A stretch of 64,000 bases of DNA from Bog-473 sp963840245 (GCA_963840245.1 CAWIYI010000008.1:1-64000), one strand, 5' to 3'. Shown: positions 47,310-56,443, counted from the stretch's first letter. Notes: generated from the letters alone by a model not told the origin. Program-made: numbers and translations.

Positions 47310-48320
47310 CTACGCCTTCTTGGCCCGGCTCGGGGCCACCCGGGGCGGTTCGTCGGGCATCTTGGGGTATTGCGGCGGCCACGGCGCGTCGTGCAGCCCC
47401 GCCTCCTTGTCGCGCTCGGCCAGTGCGAGCAGCGGCTCGATCGACTGGGGCCGCGCCGCGATGTCGGCCCAGGGGTCGCCGCGCCGGCGCACCAGGTCCG
47501 GCACGGTGCGGATCGTCAGGTCGTTGGGGACCACCGTCTCGACCTCCTCCCAGGTGAGGGGGGTCGAGACCTGCCCGCCCGTGCGCGGCCGGGCGAACCA
47601 GGCGCCGAAGACGGTCTTGTGGGGGGCGTTCTGGTTGAAGTCGACGAAGACCCGGCTGCCGCGCTCCTCCTTCCACCAGTTCGCCGTGATCAGGTCCGGG
47701 AACCGGCGCTCGAGCTCGCGGGCCAGGGCGACGGCGGCGGCGCGCACCTCCACCGAGTCCCAACGCGCCTCGAGCCGGAGGTACACGTGCAGACCGTTGC
47801 TGCCCGTCGTCTTCGGGTAGCCACGCAGCCCGAGCTCGTCGAGCACGTCGCGGCAGAGCAGGGCGACGGCCCGCACTTCGTCGAAGCCGATGCCGGTCGT
47901 GGGGTCGAGGTCGATGCGCAGCTCGTCGGCGTGCGCGGGATCGGCGGCGAGGTACGGCCACAGGTGCAGGCCGAGGCAGCCGATGTTCACCGCCCACACG
48001 ACGTGGGCGATGTCCGCCACGACGAGCGCGTTGGAGGTGGTGCCGTTGGGAGTGGAGACGGTGGCCGACTGCAGCCAGTCCGGTGCGCCCGCCGGGATGC
48101 GCTTCTGGTAGAAGGACTTGCCGGTGGCGCCTTCGGGGAACCGCTGCAGCATGGCGGGTCGGCCGCCGGCCGTGTTCAGCAGGTGGTCCCCCACCTCGAG
48201 GTAGTACGAGACCAGGTCGAACTTCGTGGCGTCGAGGGCGGGGAAGTACACCTTGTCCGGCCGCGAGATGCGCACCTCGCGCCCGCCGGCCTCCACCGTC
48301 CGCTCGTCTTCCCCTGGCAC
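47310..48320 (-). CDS. LigD-type primase-polymerase domain protein
   Basis: A 336-residue stand-alone polymerase domain of the AEP superfamily. ISRPDKVYFPALDATKFDLV opens the family. ELRIDLDPTTGIGFDEV holds the catalytic Asp pair and TTGSNGLHVYLRL the nucleotide-binding His. SRVFVDFNQNAPHKTVFGAW follows with the last acidic residue. It fills or extends broken ends with ribo- or deoxynucleotides. M. tuberculosis Rv3730c next to ligC is the likely counterpart. The GTG at 48320 has TAGAGT 8 nt upstream (leaderless). No Ku gene is in the window. Confidence 0.9.
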   Translation of the reverse strand: MPGEDERTVEAGGREVRISRPDKVYFPALDATKFDLVSYYLEVGDHLLNTAGGRPAMLQRFPEGATGKSFYQKRIPAGAPDWLQSATVSTPNGTTSNALVVADIAHVVWAVNIGCLGLHLWPYLAADPAHADELRIDLDPTTGIGFDEVRAVALLCRDVLDELGLRGYPKTTGSNGLHVYLRLEARWDSVEVRAAAVALARELERRFPDLITANWWKEERGSRVFVDFNQNAPHKTVFGAWFARPRTGGQVSTPLTWEEVETVVPNDLTIRTVPDLVRRRGDPWADIAARPQSIEPLLALAERDKEAGLHDAPWPPQYPKMPDEPPRVAPSRAKKA

Positions 48321-48328
48321 CGCACCCG

Positions 48329-48334
48329 ACTCTA
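48329..48334 (-). promoter_or_regulatory. Leaderless -10 of the polymerase-PHP-ligC operon
   Basis: The minus strand reads TAGAGT, 8 nt before GTG 48320, with no ribosome site. Confidence 0.45.
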
Positions 48335-48402
48335 GTGACGGGCCGCCGGCGCGGCCCCCAACGCCCGCTGCCTCAGGGCGGGGCGGCGATTCTCCACGTG
48401 CC

Positions 48403-49173
48403 TCAGATGAAGTCGGCCAGCCCTTCCCACCCGGCCGGCGGCGACGCCAGCTGCCAGAACTGCTCGGGGACGCGTCCCTCCATGCGAGCGGTCAGCGCGT
48501 GGTCCCGTTCGAGCGGTGCGATCTGCGACGTGTAGCACCAGATGGCGCGGCGCTTGCGCTCCTCGTCGGGCACGTGCGGCACGATGGCGGGCGTCGGCCA
48601 GGGATGGGCGCGCAGCAGTTTCGCCACGCGCCAGGCCAGGAGGCCGGGCAGGTGCTTGTAGCCGTGGTCCTCGTAGCAGAACCACAGGCGTTCCGGCTGC
48701 TCCAGGCGCACCAGGAGGCAGGCGTCGTGCACCATCACGTGGTCCGGATTGGCGAGACCCATCGGGAAGAACACGGAAGTGGGATCGAACTCCGCGATGG
48801 TGGCGCCGAGATCGGGCGCCACGTCGGCCGGCGTGGGCCGGTCCGGTGGGGCCAGGTACTGGTGGTCGGCGAACTCGAGCCATTCGTAGCCCGAACCGAG
48901 GACCGCCATCGCGGCGGCGTCCTCCTCACGTCGCACCGCCACCACATCATCGCCGGCCACGAAGCCGCCCAGCGCGTCCCACTCCGATGGCTCGTCGGGG
49001 TAGGCGGGCGGACGCCCGCCGAGGACCGTGACGACGGTCGTGTCGTCGTAGCTGCCGATCAGATGACCGGCGCCCATGGCGGCGTCGTCGAAGTGGGGCG
49101 AGACGACGAGGATGCGGCTGAGTGCGGCGGGGTCGACTTCGCCCCACGTCGGCTCGGCGAACGTGTTGCTCAT
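48403..49173 (-). CDS. PIG-L family deacetylase
   Basis: A 256-residue protein of the PIG-L/MshB fold. SRILVVSPHFDDAAMGAGHL is the zinc motif; the usual PHPDDE appears as PHFDDA, so the last acidic residue is changed. HVMVHDACLLVRL supplies the third ligand. Family members deacetylate N-acetylglucosamine conjugates, including the mycothiol precursor. The altered motif makes the exact substrate unsure. The ATG at 49173 has TATGAT 6 nt upstream, a strong leaderless promoter. Confidence 0.8.
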   Translation of the reverse strand: MSNTFAEPTWGEVDPAALSRILVVSPHFDDAAMGAGHLIGSYDDTTVVTVLGGRPPAYPDEPSEWDALGGFVAGDDVVAVRREEDAAAMAVLGSGYEWLEFADHQYLAPPDRPTPADVAPDLGATIAEFDPTSVFFPMGLANPDHVMVHDACLLVRLEQPERLWFCYEDHGYKHLPGLLAWRVAKLLRAHPWPTPAIVPHVPDEERKRRAIWCYTSQIAPLERDHALTARMEGRVPEQFWQLASPPAGWEGLADFI

Positions 49174-49179
49174 GGCCGG

Positions 49180-49185
49180 ATCATA
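49180..49185 (-). promoter_or_regulatory. Leaderless -10 of the PIG-L gene
   Basis: The minus strand reads TATGAT, 6 nt before ATG 49173. It overlaps the end of the upstream MFS gene. Confidence 0.5.
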
Positions 49186-50425
49186 AGGGCACGTCGTCGA
49201 TCTCACCGGCGACGTGGTGCCGGAAGACCGGCAGCAGCGCGCCGATGACGGCGGCACCGACGATGCAGGCGAGGCCGCCCGAGACGACGGAGAACTCGAT
49301 GCTGGTCAGGGTCGCCACCGCCCCGGACTCCATGTCGCCGAGACGGGGGCCGCCCTGCACCACGGCCATCTGAATGGAGGACATGCGGCTGCGGAACCGT
49401 TCGGGGATGGAGCCCTGCAGGATCGTGTTGCGCAGCACGGCCGAGATCACGTCGGCCCACCCGGCGACGGCCAGCAGGGCGAGGGCGATCCAGAGCGTGT
49501 CGGTGAACCCGAACAGCGCGATGGCCGCACCCCAGACGCAGACGGCCACGATCACGGCCCAGCCCTGGCGCCGGAGGTTGGCGACCCAGCCGGTGGTCAC
49601 GGCCCCGATCAACGCGCCGACGCCGGGCGCGGCGTAGAGGAAGCCGAGGGTGATGGTGCCGCCCCCGAAGACCGAGCCGGCCATGGCGGGAAAGAGCGCC
49701 CGGGGCATGCCGAACACCATGGCGTTGATGTCGATCAGGTAGACGCCTTGCAGTGCCTGGCGTGAGCGCAGGTAGCGCAGTCCTTCCTTGGTGGACTGCC
49801 AGGGCGAGACGCCGGCGGCTCCCGCGTGCGGTGGGATCGGAGCCAGCATGGCCGAGGTGACGAGGGCCACCACGAACGAGGCCGCGTCGAGTGCGTAGAC
49901 GAGCGGGAGCCCGATGCCGAGGAGCAGGCCGGAGAGCGCCGGCCCCACGATGACCCCCACCTGGAAGACGATCTGCGTCATGGCGGCGGCGGCGGGGATC
50001 TGCCGCCGCTCGACCATGCCGGGCACGGCCGCCATGCGGGCGGTGCTCGAGAAGCCCGTGAGGCCGGCCGCCAGCGCGCTGATGACGTAGAGCGCGGCCA
50101 GCGACGGGTGGGCGACGGCGGCGTTGACGGCCATGGCGCCGCTGGTGAGCATCAGGGCGGCGGCCGTCCACACCATGATCCGGCGTTTGTCGACGGAGTC
50201 GCCGACGGGCCCGGCGGAGAGCGCACCGGCGAGGAAGGGGAAGAGCTGGGCCAGGCTGATCGCGCCCACCTGCAGGGTGGAGTGCGTCATGGAGTACACC
50301 TGGTAGGGGATGGCCACGACGGTCAGCTGCGTCCCCATGACCGAGATGAGCTGACCGATGAAGAGCAGACGGAAGTCGCGGCTCTCCCGCAGCGGGGTGG
50401 TGTCCACCAGGATCCGGCCCGGCAT
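49181..50425 (-). CDS. MFS transporter, EntS-like
   Basis: A 414-residue transporter with about 12 helices. The N-terminus LRESRDFRLLFIGQLISVMG and GDSVDKRRIMVW (between helices 2 and 3, variant of the MFS motif A) fit the enterobactin exporter EntS / macrolide efflux subgroup (MFS_3). The substrate is unknown. ATG 50425 with TAGGCT 7 nt before it. It follows the SDR gene by 52 bp. Confidence 0.82.
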   Translation of the reverse strand: MPGRILVDTTPLRESRDFRLLFIGQLISVMGTQLTVVAIPYQVYSMTHSTLQVGAISLAQLFPFLAGALSAGPVGDSVDKRRIMVWTAAALMLTSGAMAVNAAVAHPSLAALYVISALAAGLTGFSSTARMAAVPGMVERRQIPAAAAMTQIVFQVGVIVGPALSGLLLGIGLPLVYALDAASFVVALVTSAMLAPIPPHAGAAGVSPWQSTKEGLRYLRSRQALQGVYLIDINAMVFGMPRALFPAMAGSVFGGGTITLGFLYAAPGVGALIGAVTTGWVANLRRQGWAVIVAVCVWGAAIALFGFTDTLWIALALLAVAGWADVISAVLRNTILQGSIPERFRSRMSSIQMAVVQGGPRLGDMESGAVATLTSIEFSVVSGGLACIVGAAVIGALLPVFRHHVAGEIDDVPL

Positions 50426-50432
50426 GGCCGTC

Positions 50433-50438
50433 AGCCTA
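50433..50438 (-). promoter_or_regulatory. Leaderless -10 of the MFS gene
   Basis: The minus strand reads TAGGCT, 7 nt before ATG 50425. Confidence 0.45.
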
Positions 50439-50477
50439 CGGTCGGCGCCGGACGGGCCCGGCCCGGAGACGGCGCGA

Positions 50478-51299
50478 TCAGGAGAGCTGGTGGCCGAGGT
50501 CGCGGACGGAGATGTCCCAGGCCGCGGGCCAGTCGTTCGTGCGCAGCAGCGCGTCGCTCCCGCCGTCGCAGAAGAGCACCGACCCGCAGAAGAACGTGCC
50601 ATCGGGACCGAGGAGGAAGTCGACCAGCGCGGCGATCTCCTCGGGCCGGCCGGGGCGTCCGAGCGGGATCGGCAGCATGTCGAGCAACGGCCCGGCTTCG
50701 GCGTCGGCCCGCATGCCCGCCACCATCGGTGTGTCGATCAGGCCGGGGGCGATCGCGTTGAGGCGGAGGCCCGATCCGGCCCAGTCGCGCCCCGTGGCGT
50801 GCCGGCGCACCCAGTGGGCCAGTGCCAGCTTGCTGGCCGGGTAGGCCACCAGGGAGTCACGGGCGTCGGCGATCTGCGCACTCAGCTCCTCGTCGTGGCG
50901 GAGGAGGGCCTCGACCAGGTCGGCCGGGATGGCCGGTTGCACCGTGGTCGAGTTCGAGCTGATCGCCACCGCGGCACCTCCCGGCGCCAGCAGCGGCCGC
51001 AGGCCCTCGAGCACGTCCACCGTGCCGAAGTAGTTCACGGCGGCCAGGAGGGAGCCGGCCCGGCCCGGCAAGCTGGCCAACCCGGCACAGGTGACGATGC
51101 CGGCCAGCGCGCCGCCGGAGCGTCGCGTCGCGCCCGCCACGGCGTCCCGGCGCCCCGCGGGGGTCGACAGGTCGGCGACGATGTCGGTCTCGTCCTTGTC
51201 GATGCCGATGACGTTCCAGCCCGCCCCGCCGAGCCTCGTCGCGGTGGCGGCGCCGATGCCCGAGGCGGCGCCGGTGATGACGACGGTGCGATCAGGCAG
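50478..51299 (-). CDS. Short-chain dehydrogenase/reductase
   Basis: A 273-residue SDR. The NAD(P) motif VVITGAASGIGAATATRL begins at residue 6 (TGxxxGxG), then GIVTCAG, and the active site Ser-x12-Tyr-x3-Lys in DSLVAYPASKLALAHW. LRLNAIAPGLIDTPM and FFCGSVLFCDGG complete it, as in 3-alpha-hydroxysteroid dehydrogenase-like SDRs. A stop lies six codons upstream and no ATG, GTG or TTG precedes the homology, so the start must be CTG 51299 (GAAGG upstream) unless a base is wrong. It overlaps the bcp-like gene by 8 bp. Confidence 0.83.
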   Translation of the reverse strand: MPDRTVVITGAASGIGAATATRLGGAGWNVIGIDKDETDIVADLSTPAGRRDAVAGATRRSGGALAGIVTCAGLASLPGRAGSLLAAVNYFGTVDVLEGLRPLLAPGGAAVAISSNSTTVQPAIPADLVEALLRHDEELSAQIADARDSLVAYPASKLALAHWVRRHATGRDWAGSGLRLNAIAPGLIDTPMVAGMRADAEAGPLLDMLPIPLGRPGRPEEIAALVDFLLGPDGTFFCGSVLFCDGGSDALLRTNDWPAAWDISVRDLGHQLS

Positions 51300-51750
51300 C
51301 GGGACGCGCCTTCAGGAGGGCCAGCGCCTTGTCGGCGTGCGCATCCATGGAGACCTCGGTGTGGAACACGTCCAGGAGGGTGCGGTCGGTGTCGATCACG
51401 TAGGTGACCCGCTTGTTGGGCAGGAAGCTCAGGCCACGCTTGGCGCCGAGTTGGGACGCCACCACGCGGTCGGAGTCCGACAACAGCGGGAAGCCGAGGG
51501 ACTCCTTCTCGTCGAATCGCTTCTGCTTCTCGACCGCGTCGGCACTGATGCCGACCGGTTGGGCGCCGACGGCGGCGAATTCGCCGGCCATGTCCCGGAA
51601 GTGGCAGCTCTCCTTGGTGCACCCTTTGGTCATGGCCGCCGGGTAGAAGAACAGCACCACCGGCCCGTGGGCGAGGAAGCCGCTCAGCGTGCGGGGTTCC
51701 CCTGTCTGGTCGGGGAGGGTGAAATCGGGGACAACGTCGCCTTTTTGCAT
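51292..51750 (-). CDS. bcp: Peroxiredoxin, BCP type
   Basis: A 152-residue thiol peroxidase: VVPDFTLPDQTGEPRTLSGF, then FFYPAAMTKGCTKESCHFRD with the peroxidatic Cys (KGCT) and a resolving Cys five residues later. It reduces peroxides with thioredoxin, supplied by trxA/trxB at 22-23 kb. ATG 51750 has TACATT 6 nt upstream (leaderless). The SDR follows with an 8-bp overlap. Confidence 0.92.
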   Translation of the reverse strand: MQKGDVVPDFTLPDQTGEPRTLSGFLAHGPVVLFFYPAAMTKGCTKESCHFRDMAGEFAAVGAQPVGISADAVEKQKRFDEKESLGFPLLSDSDRVVASQLGAKRGLSFLPNKRVTYVIDTDRTLLDVFHTEVSMDAHADKALALLKARPAA

Positions 51751-51756
51751 CCGCTC

Positions 51757-51762
51757 AATGTA
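51757..51762 (-). promoter_or_regulatory. Leaderless -10 of the bcp-like gene
   Basis: The minus strand reads TACATT, 6 nt before ATG 51750. Confidence 0.45.
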
Positions 51763-51788
51763 GGGCGAAAGCGTCGCGTCGTGCCGGG

Positions 51789-52535
51789 CTATCCCTCGAA
51801 GCGAAAGCCCACGCCCCGGACGGTGACCAGGTGGCGGGGGTTGGCCGGGTCCGGCTCGACCTTCCGGCGCAGCCGCTTGATGTGGGTGTCGAGGGTGCGC
51901 GTGTCGGTCAGCTCCTGGTCCCACCAGAGCCGGTCGATGCACCAGTCACGGGTCACGACCTGGCCGCTGTGGGCCATCAGCAGCGCCAGGAGGTCGAACT
52001 CCTTGCGGGAGAGCTCGACCGGCACCTCGCTCACCGTGACCTCGCGGCGCCCGGCGTCGAGGCGCACGGGACCCGCGGTGAGGACCTCCTCGTGATGCTC
52101 GGCGACGGCCACGCCGCGTCGCAACACGGCCCGCATGCGGGCCACCAGCTCGCGCAGTCGGAACGGCTTGGCCACGTAGTCGCTGGCGCCCAACTCGAGC
52201 CCGAGGACGATGTCGACCTCGGAGTCGCGCGCGGTGACCATGATGATGGGCACGGGCTTGAGGCTCCGCATCTGCTGGCAGATCTCGATGCCGGACTGGT
52301 CGGGCAACATGACGTCGAGCAGGACGAGATCGGGATGAATCCGATGGAAGAGGCGCAGTGCCTCGTGCCCGTCCCCGGCGGCTTCGATGGCGAAGCCCTC
52401 GCGGGTGAGCCCCGACGCCAGTGCCTGGCGGTAGGACTCCTCGTCGTCGACCACGAGCACCAGCGGGCGGTTGTCCCGGCCCGGGCCGGGCGACGGGGCC
52501 CGGCCGCTGGCGGCCGGTGCGTTGGCAATCGTCAC
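51789..52535 (-). CDS. OmpR/PhoB-type response regulator
   Basis: A 248-residue regulator. The receiver domain has LVLVVDDEESYRQAL, the phospho-acceptor Asp in DLVLLDVMLPDQSG and Lys in GASDYVAKPFRLREL. The C-terminal winged helix reads ELSRKEFDLLALLMAHSGQV and RTLDTHIKRLRRKVE, with VRGVGFRFEG at the end. No histidine kinase is adjacent, so its partner is elsewhere. It resembles RegX3-type regulators. It could bind direct repeats such as those at 1414-1452, which is speculation. Confidence 0.92.
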   Translation of the reverse strand: MTIANAPAASGRAPSPGPGRDNRPLVLVVDDEESYRQALASGLTREGFAIEAAGDGHEALRLFHRIHPDLVLLDVMLPDQSGIEICQQMRSLKPVPIIMVTARDSEVDIVLGLELGASDYVAKPFRLRELVARMRAVLRRGVAVAEHHEEVLTAGPVRLDAGRREVTVSEVPVELSRKEFDLLALLMAHSGQVVTRDWCIDRLWWDQELTDTRTLDTHIKRLRRKVEPDPANPRHLVTVRGVGFRFEG

Positions 52536-52956
52536 GCCTGGTTCCGTCTCAGGCAGCGTCGTGGGGGACCCGGGGCGGCCTGAACGGGAGAGGGGCAGGC
52601 GACGACGGCGGACGGGGGGTAGATCGCACCGACGTCGCCTGGGGGCGCGGGGAGACGACCACCCGCGCCCTGGTGACCAAGGACCCGAAGAACCCGGCGC
52701 GGTGTGAGCGCTCCGGTCGGATCATGATGACCTCGGCCAAGGCTTCCTGGCCGCGATGGTGGCCCGAGCCGGGTGCACAACGTCGGTCCGGCTTGATTCG
52801 ATCGGCGGTCGCCATCGGGACTCACGCTACGAAGCCGAGGTAAACGGGCCGTGAAACGGGAGCAACCAACAAGTGTTCTGCAGATGAACTCTTACGACTC
52901 CGCTCCTGCTCAGAGGATTACGCTCCCTCACACACAGGAGAACTGGGAGGTGCCGG
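52536..52956. other. 421-bp gap before the flavin-split-barrel gene
   Basis: It contains a doubtful small minus-strand frame (52549-52815). The 3' part (52850-52950) is AT-richer and must hold the promoter of the plus-strand gene, with CACACAGGAG about 20 nt before its ATG. No RNA gene was recognised. Confidence 0.4.
52549..52815 (-). CDS. Doubtful small ORF upstream of the response regulator
   Basis: An 88-residue frame ending 13 bp before the regulator GTG. It has moderately high third-position GC, with VIMIRPERSHRAGFFGSLVT as its least random part. It is Arg/Pro/Ser-rich with no recognisable domain. It may be a leader gene or chance. Confidence 0.25.
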   Translation of the reverse strand: MATADRIKPDRRCAPGSGHHRGQEALAEVIMIRPERSHRAGFFGSLVTRARVVVSPRPQATSVRSTPRPPSSPAPLPFRPPRVPHDAA

Positions 52957-53454
52957 ATGACCGAGGCCATGGGCCACGGCGTGAATCAACGCAAGGCCAT
53001 ACAGATGACACCAGCCGAGGTGGAGGCGTTCCTCGCCGAGCGGCGGAACATGACGATGTGCTCGATGTCCCCCGACGGCTCCATCCACGCGGTGGCCATG
53101 TGGTACGGCTTCCTCGACGGCTGCGTCACGGTGGAGACGAAGGCCAAGTCGCAGAAGGTCCAGAACCTGCGCCGGGACCCCCGGCTCACGCTCCTCTTCG
53201 AGGACGGCGACTACTACGAGGAGTTGCGGGGCGTGGAGCTGGTGGGAAAGGCGGAGATCGTCGACGACCCCGGCAAGCTCTGGGAGCTCGGCATCAGCGT
53301 CTACGAGCGTTACAACGGGCCCTACACCGACGAGCTCAAGCCGATCCTCGAGATCATGCTGCACAAGCGGGTGGCGGTGAAGCTCGACGTGGAGCGGACC
53401 GTGAGTTGGGACCATCGCAAGCTGGGACTGCCGTCGACGCGCCCCGCCCCGTGA
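52957..53454 (+). CDS. PPOX/F420-type flavin split-barrel protein
   Basis: A 165-residue split-barrel protein. PAEVEAFLAERRNMTMCSMS, AVAMWYGFLDGCVTVETKAK, SQKVQNLRRDPRLTLLFEDG and YYEELRGVELVGKAEIV follow the order of the pyridoxamine-phosphate-oxidase-like F420/FMN/heme-binding family. The cofactor cannot be told by eye; F420 is common in this phylum. It ends overlapping the next GTG (GTGA), so the two genes are co-translated. Confidence 0.82.
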   Translation: MTEAMGHGVNQRKAIQMTPAEVEAFLAERRNMTMCSMSPDGSIHAVAMWYGFLDGCVTVETKAKSQKVQNLRRDPRLTLLFEDGDYYEELRGVELVGKAEIVDDPGKLWELGISVYERYNGPYTDELKPILEIMLHKRVAVKLDVERTVSWDHRKLGLPSTRPAP

Positions 53455-53945
53455 AGTTCGCCGTCCGGCAGGCGGTCGGGGTCCCGCCGGCGCGGGCAAT
53501 GGCGGCCTACGGATCGCCGGCGTTCTACGAAGGGCGCCCGGCGCGCGAGGACATCGCGGTGCGCGAGGTGGTCCGCCACGAAGCAGCCGGCGACCGGATC
53601 CTCCTCGAGGTGCGCTTCGCCTTCACCGGCTCGGTGTCGCCCGCCGTGCGGGCCGTGGTCGACCCGGGGAAGATGTCGTGGATCACCCGGACCGAGCTGC
53701 TGCCGGCCGAGGCGCGCTCGAGCTGGGTCGTGCTGCCCGACCACTACCCGGACCGGCTGAGCGCCAGGGGCACCTACCGCTTCGAGGAGCGTGAAGAAGG
53801 GACTGGCAGTACGAACGTAGAGGTGGCGGGCGATCTGAAGGTCCGCGTCCCCATCGTGGGTCGCTCCGTCGAGCGGGTCATCGTGTCGGGTCTGCAGGCG
53901 TACATCGCCGACGAGGTGGCCCGCATCCCGGATTGGGAGGACTGA
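53451..53945 (+). CDS. DUF2505-like (SRPBCC-fold) protein
   Basis: A 164-residue protein starting VKFAVRQAVGVPPARAMAAY. FTGSVSPAVRAVVDPGKMSW and SWVVLPDHYPDRLSARGTYR, then GDLKVRVPIVGRSVERVIVS, match the actinobacterial DUF2505 family, a START-like hydrophobic-pocket fold. The ligand is unknown. The GTG overlaps the upstream stop; it ends 3 bp before the convergent acyltransferase. Confidence 0.72.
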   Translation: MKFAVRQAVGVPPARAMAAYGSPAFYEGRPAREDIAVREVVRHEAAGDRILLEVRFAFTGSVSPAVRAVVDPGKMSWITRTELLPAEARSSWVVLPDHYPDRLSARGTYRFEEREEGTGSTNVEVAGDLKVRVPIVGRSVERVIVSGLQAYIADEVARIPDWED

Positions 53946-53948
53946 CGC

Positions 53949-55358
53949 TCAGCCGGGCGGCTGCTCGCACACCTTGAGCATCTGCGTCATGCCGTCCTCG
54001 ATCCCACCGGCCAGGATGTCGATGTCCGCGGTCGAGTCGTAGTCCCCCGTGATCCCGAAGTTGACCTCGCCGTCGTAGGAGAAGATGGCGATGCCCAGGC
54101 GCATCTGGCCGCCGAGCGGGACGTAGGGGAAGGCGCGGATCATCCGCCGCCCCGCGGCGTAGAGCGGGAATTGCGGGCCCGGCACGTTCGTCGTGACGGT
54201 GTTCACGTTGCGTTGGCCCGCCCTCGTCGCCAGGCGCATGCCCAAGGCGAGCAGCATGGGCGGTGCGAAGCCCGACATGGAGGTCAGCGCCTCGCCGGCC
54301 AGGGCCTGGCTGGAGTCCTTGAGATCCTTCATCTGCTCGGTGATGACGTGGAGGCGCAGGGCCGGGTCGTCGATGTCGACGGGCAGCTCGGCGAACATGG
54401 CGGAGACCCGGTTCTCGTACGTGCCGTCCCCGATCGCCTTGCCCGCCGCGTCGCGCGGGCGGACCGACACGGGCACCAGGGTGCGCACGACCCGCTCGAC
54501 ATCCTCGCCGCGCGACAGCAACAGCTCGCGGAACCCGTTGGTGATGCTGGCCAGCACCACGTCGTTGAAGGTACCGCCGAGCGCGTGGCGAACCCGCTTG
54601 ATGTCGTCGACCGACGTGGCGGCCCAGGCGTAGCGCCGGTGCGGGCCGAGCGGACCGTTGAGGCTCGACAGCGGGGTCGGTCGCATGAGCCCGCCGAGCG
54701 AGAAGAGGCCGCCGGCGACCCCGAGCACGTAGGCCGCCATGTGGCGGAGCACCCGCGTCTGCGCCCGTGCTGCCCGCACCTGCTCGTAGGGCGACTCCAC
54801 GATGTTCTCGAGGGCGTCGACCATGAGCTGGAGGCCAGAGGGCTCCGGACGGGGCGTCCACTGCGACGGCTCAGGGCGCTCGGCCTGCGGACTGAGGTCC
54901 ATGATCACCGTCAGGAGGTCGGTGCCCGAGACGCCGTCGACCAGCGCGTGGTGCGTCTTGGCCAGCATCGCCCAGCGTCCTTCCTCGAGCCCCTCGACCA
55001 CCCAGATCTCCCACAACGGCTTGGAGCGGTCCAGCTGTTGGGCCATGACGCGCCCGACCAGTTTGCGCAGCTCGCTCTCCGCGCCGGGCGACGGCAACGC
55101 CGTGTGGCGCAGGTGGTACTCGATGTTGAAGTGTGGGTCGTCGACCCACACCGGGCGCCCGAGCTCGAAGGGGACGAACCGGACCTTCTGGCGGTAGCGG
55201 GGGACGAGGTCGAGCTTCGCCTCCACCATGGCGGCGATGTCGCCGAACGGGGGCGGGGGACCCTCGAAGATGGCGACCGAGGCGATGTGCATGTGGGACA
55301 CGTGATCCTCGATGTGGAGGAACGAGGCATCCAACGGACTCAGGCGATCAGGACCCAT
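53949..55358 (-). CDS. WS/DGAT-type wax ester/triacylglycerol acyltransferase
   Basis: A 469-residue acyl-CoA-dependent acyltransferase. The opening LSPLDASFLHIEDHVSHMHI and the catalytic HHxxxDG motif KTHHALVDGVSGTDLL (about residue 135) identify the family. GTFNDVVLASITNGFRELLL and TTNVPGPQFPLYAAG are later conserved blocks. It forms storage triacylglycerols or wax esters. GGGAGGA precedes the ATG. The patatin-like lipase lies directly upstream, which pairs lipid synthesis and hydrolysis. Confidence 0.93.
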   Translation of the reverse strand: MGPDRLSPLDASFLHIEDHVSHMHIASVAIFEGPPPPFGDIAAMVEAKLDLVPRYRQKVRFVPFELGRPVWVDDPHFNIEYHLRHTALPSPGAESELRKLVGRVMAQQLDRSKPLWEIWVVEGLEEGRWAMLAKTHHALVDGVSGTDLLTVIMDLSPQAERPEPSQWTPRPEPSGLQLMVDALENIVESPYEQVRAARAQTRVLRHMAAYVLGVAGGLFSLGGLMRPTPLSSLNGPLGPHRRYAWAATSVDDIKRVRHALGGTFNDVVLASITNGFRELLLSRGEDVERVVRTLVPVSVRPRDAAGKAIGDGTYENRVSAMFAELPVDIDDPALRLHVITEQMKDLKDSSQALAGEALTSMSGFAPPMLLALGMRLATRAGQRNVNTVTTNVPGPQFPLYAAGRRMIRAFPYVPLGGQMRLGIAIFSYDGEVNFGITGDYDSTADIDILAGGIEDGMTQMLKVCEQPPG

Positions 55359-55424
55359 CAGTCCTCCCTTCCGAGCTCCACCCGACCCAGCACGCTACTA
55401 CCGGATGGCGCGGTGCTCCCCGGG

Positions 55425-56443
55425 TCAGCCGGCGTCCGCGGCGGCGATCGGGTCGCCCAGCGAGGCGAGGAAGGGGGTGCTGAGAATGCGCCGGCGGGTC
55501 TCCTCGTAGGCGGCCTCGATCACCCGGGGGCTCCGGTCCTCGGCCATGGCGCGCAGACCCATGGCCCGCCGTGACTCGGCCCCGGGCTCCAGGCTGATCA
55601 CCGTGGTCCCGGCCTCTTCGAGGCGGGCGATCTCGCGCTCCATCCGCCGGTGCACGGCCCGCCGGAGCCACCCGTCGACCCCGTTGGCGCTGCCGTGGGC
55701 CGCCGACATGGACGAGATGATGACCACCACCTCGAGCCCCTCGGCGCGCAGCACGTCGGCGTTGGTCGCCGAGTGCACGCCACCGTCGACGTATTCGGTG
55801 CCGCCGATCTCGACCGGCCGGAAATACCCCGGGATGGCGCACGAGGCCAGCACCGCAGCGGCCAGCCGCGCCGGGGGGCGCCGGCGCGGCCGAAGACCAC
55901 CCTGGCCCCGTCCGACCGCCGCACGGTGCAGATGCGGAGGCCCTCGGGCCAACGGCTGCCGATGTGCTCGTCGAGGCCCCGGGCGCGCTCCGAGATGTCG
56001 ATCCCTCCCCGGGGGAGCAACGTCATGGCCGCCACCTCCGGCCGGAAGGCCAGGGGCCGCCGGACGGCCCGCGCGATGAGCGCCGGTGACGGCAGGTTCC
56101 AGGGGCGCAGCAGCGAGCCGACGGAGGGGGTCGGCAACGGTTCGGCGTCGTCGGGCAGGATCCGGCGCAGGATGGCGCCGCCCCGGCGCGACGTGGGCAC
56201 CCCGTAGAGCGACGCGGCCAGGTCCGTGGCGGGCACCCCGACGCGCAGCGCCGTTCCGGTGACCGCGCCGGCCGAGGTGCCGACGATGACGGAGGCCTCC
56301 CGCGGGTCCCACCCGGTCTCCCGGCGCAGGGCGGACAGGACTCCGGCCTGGTAGGCCTGGCCCACCACGCCGCCGGCGCCGAGCACGATGCCGACCGAAG
56401 GAGTCTTCCGGCTCCCGAATCCCCCACGGGTCACCTTCATCAC
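55425..56443 (-). CDS. Patatin-like phospholipase (one frameshift)
   Basis: Oxyanion loop VGIVLGAGGVVGQAYQAGVL (about 18-37), nucleophile elbow VIVGTSAGAVTG (GTSAG) and the dyad Asp in TEYVDGGVHSATNADVL. A one-base shift near 55885 in the sequence after ARVVFGRAGAP must be corrected to join the Ser and Asp halves. The full length is then about 339 residues. It probably hydrolyses acyl ester bonds of lipids. The start is GTG 56443 or ATG 56440, with AAAGG upstream; TAGAAA lies 8 nt before the ATG. Confidence 0.85.
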
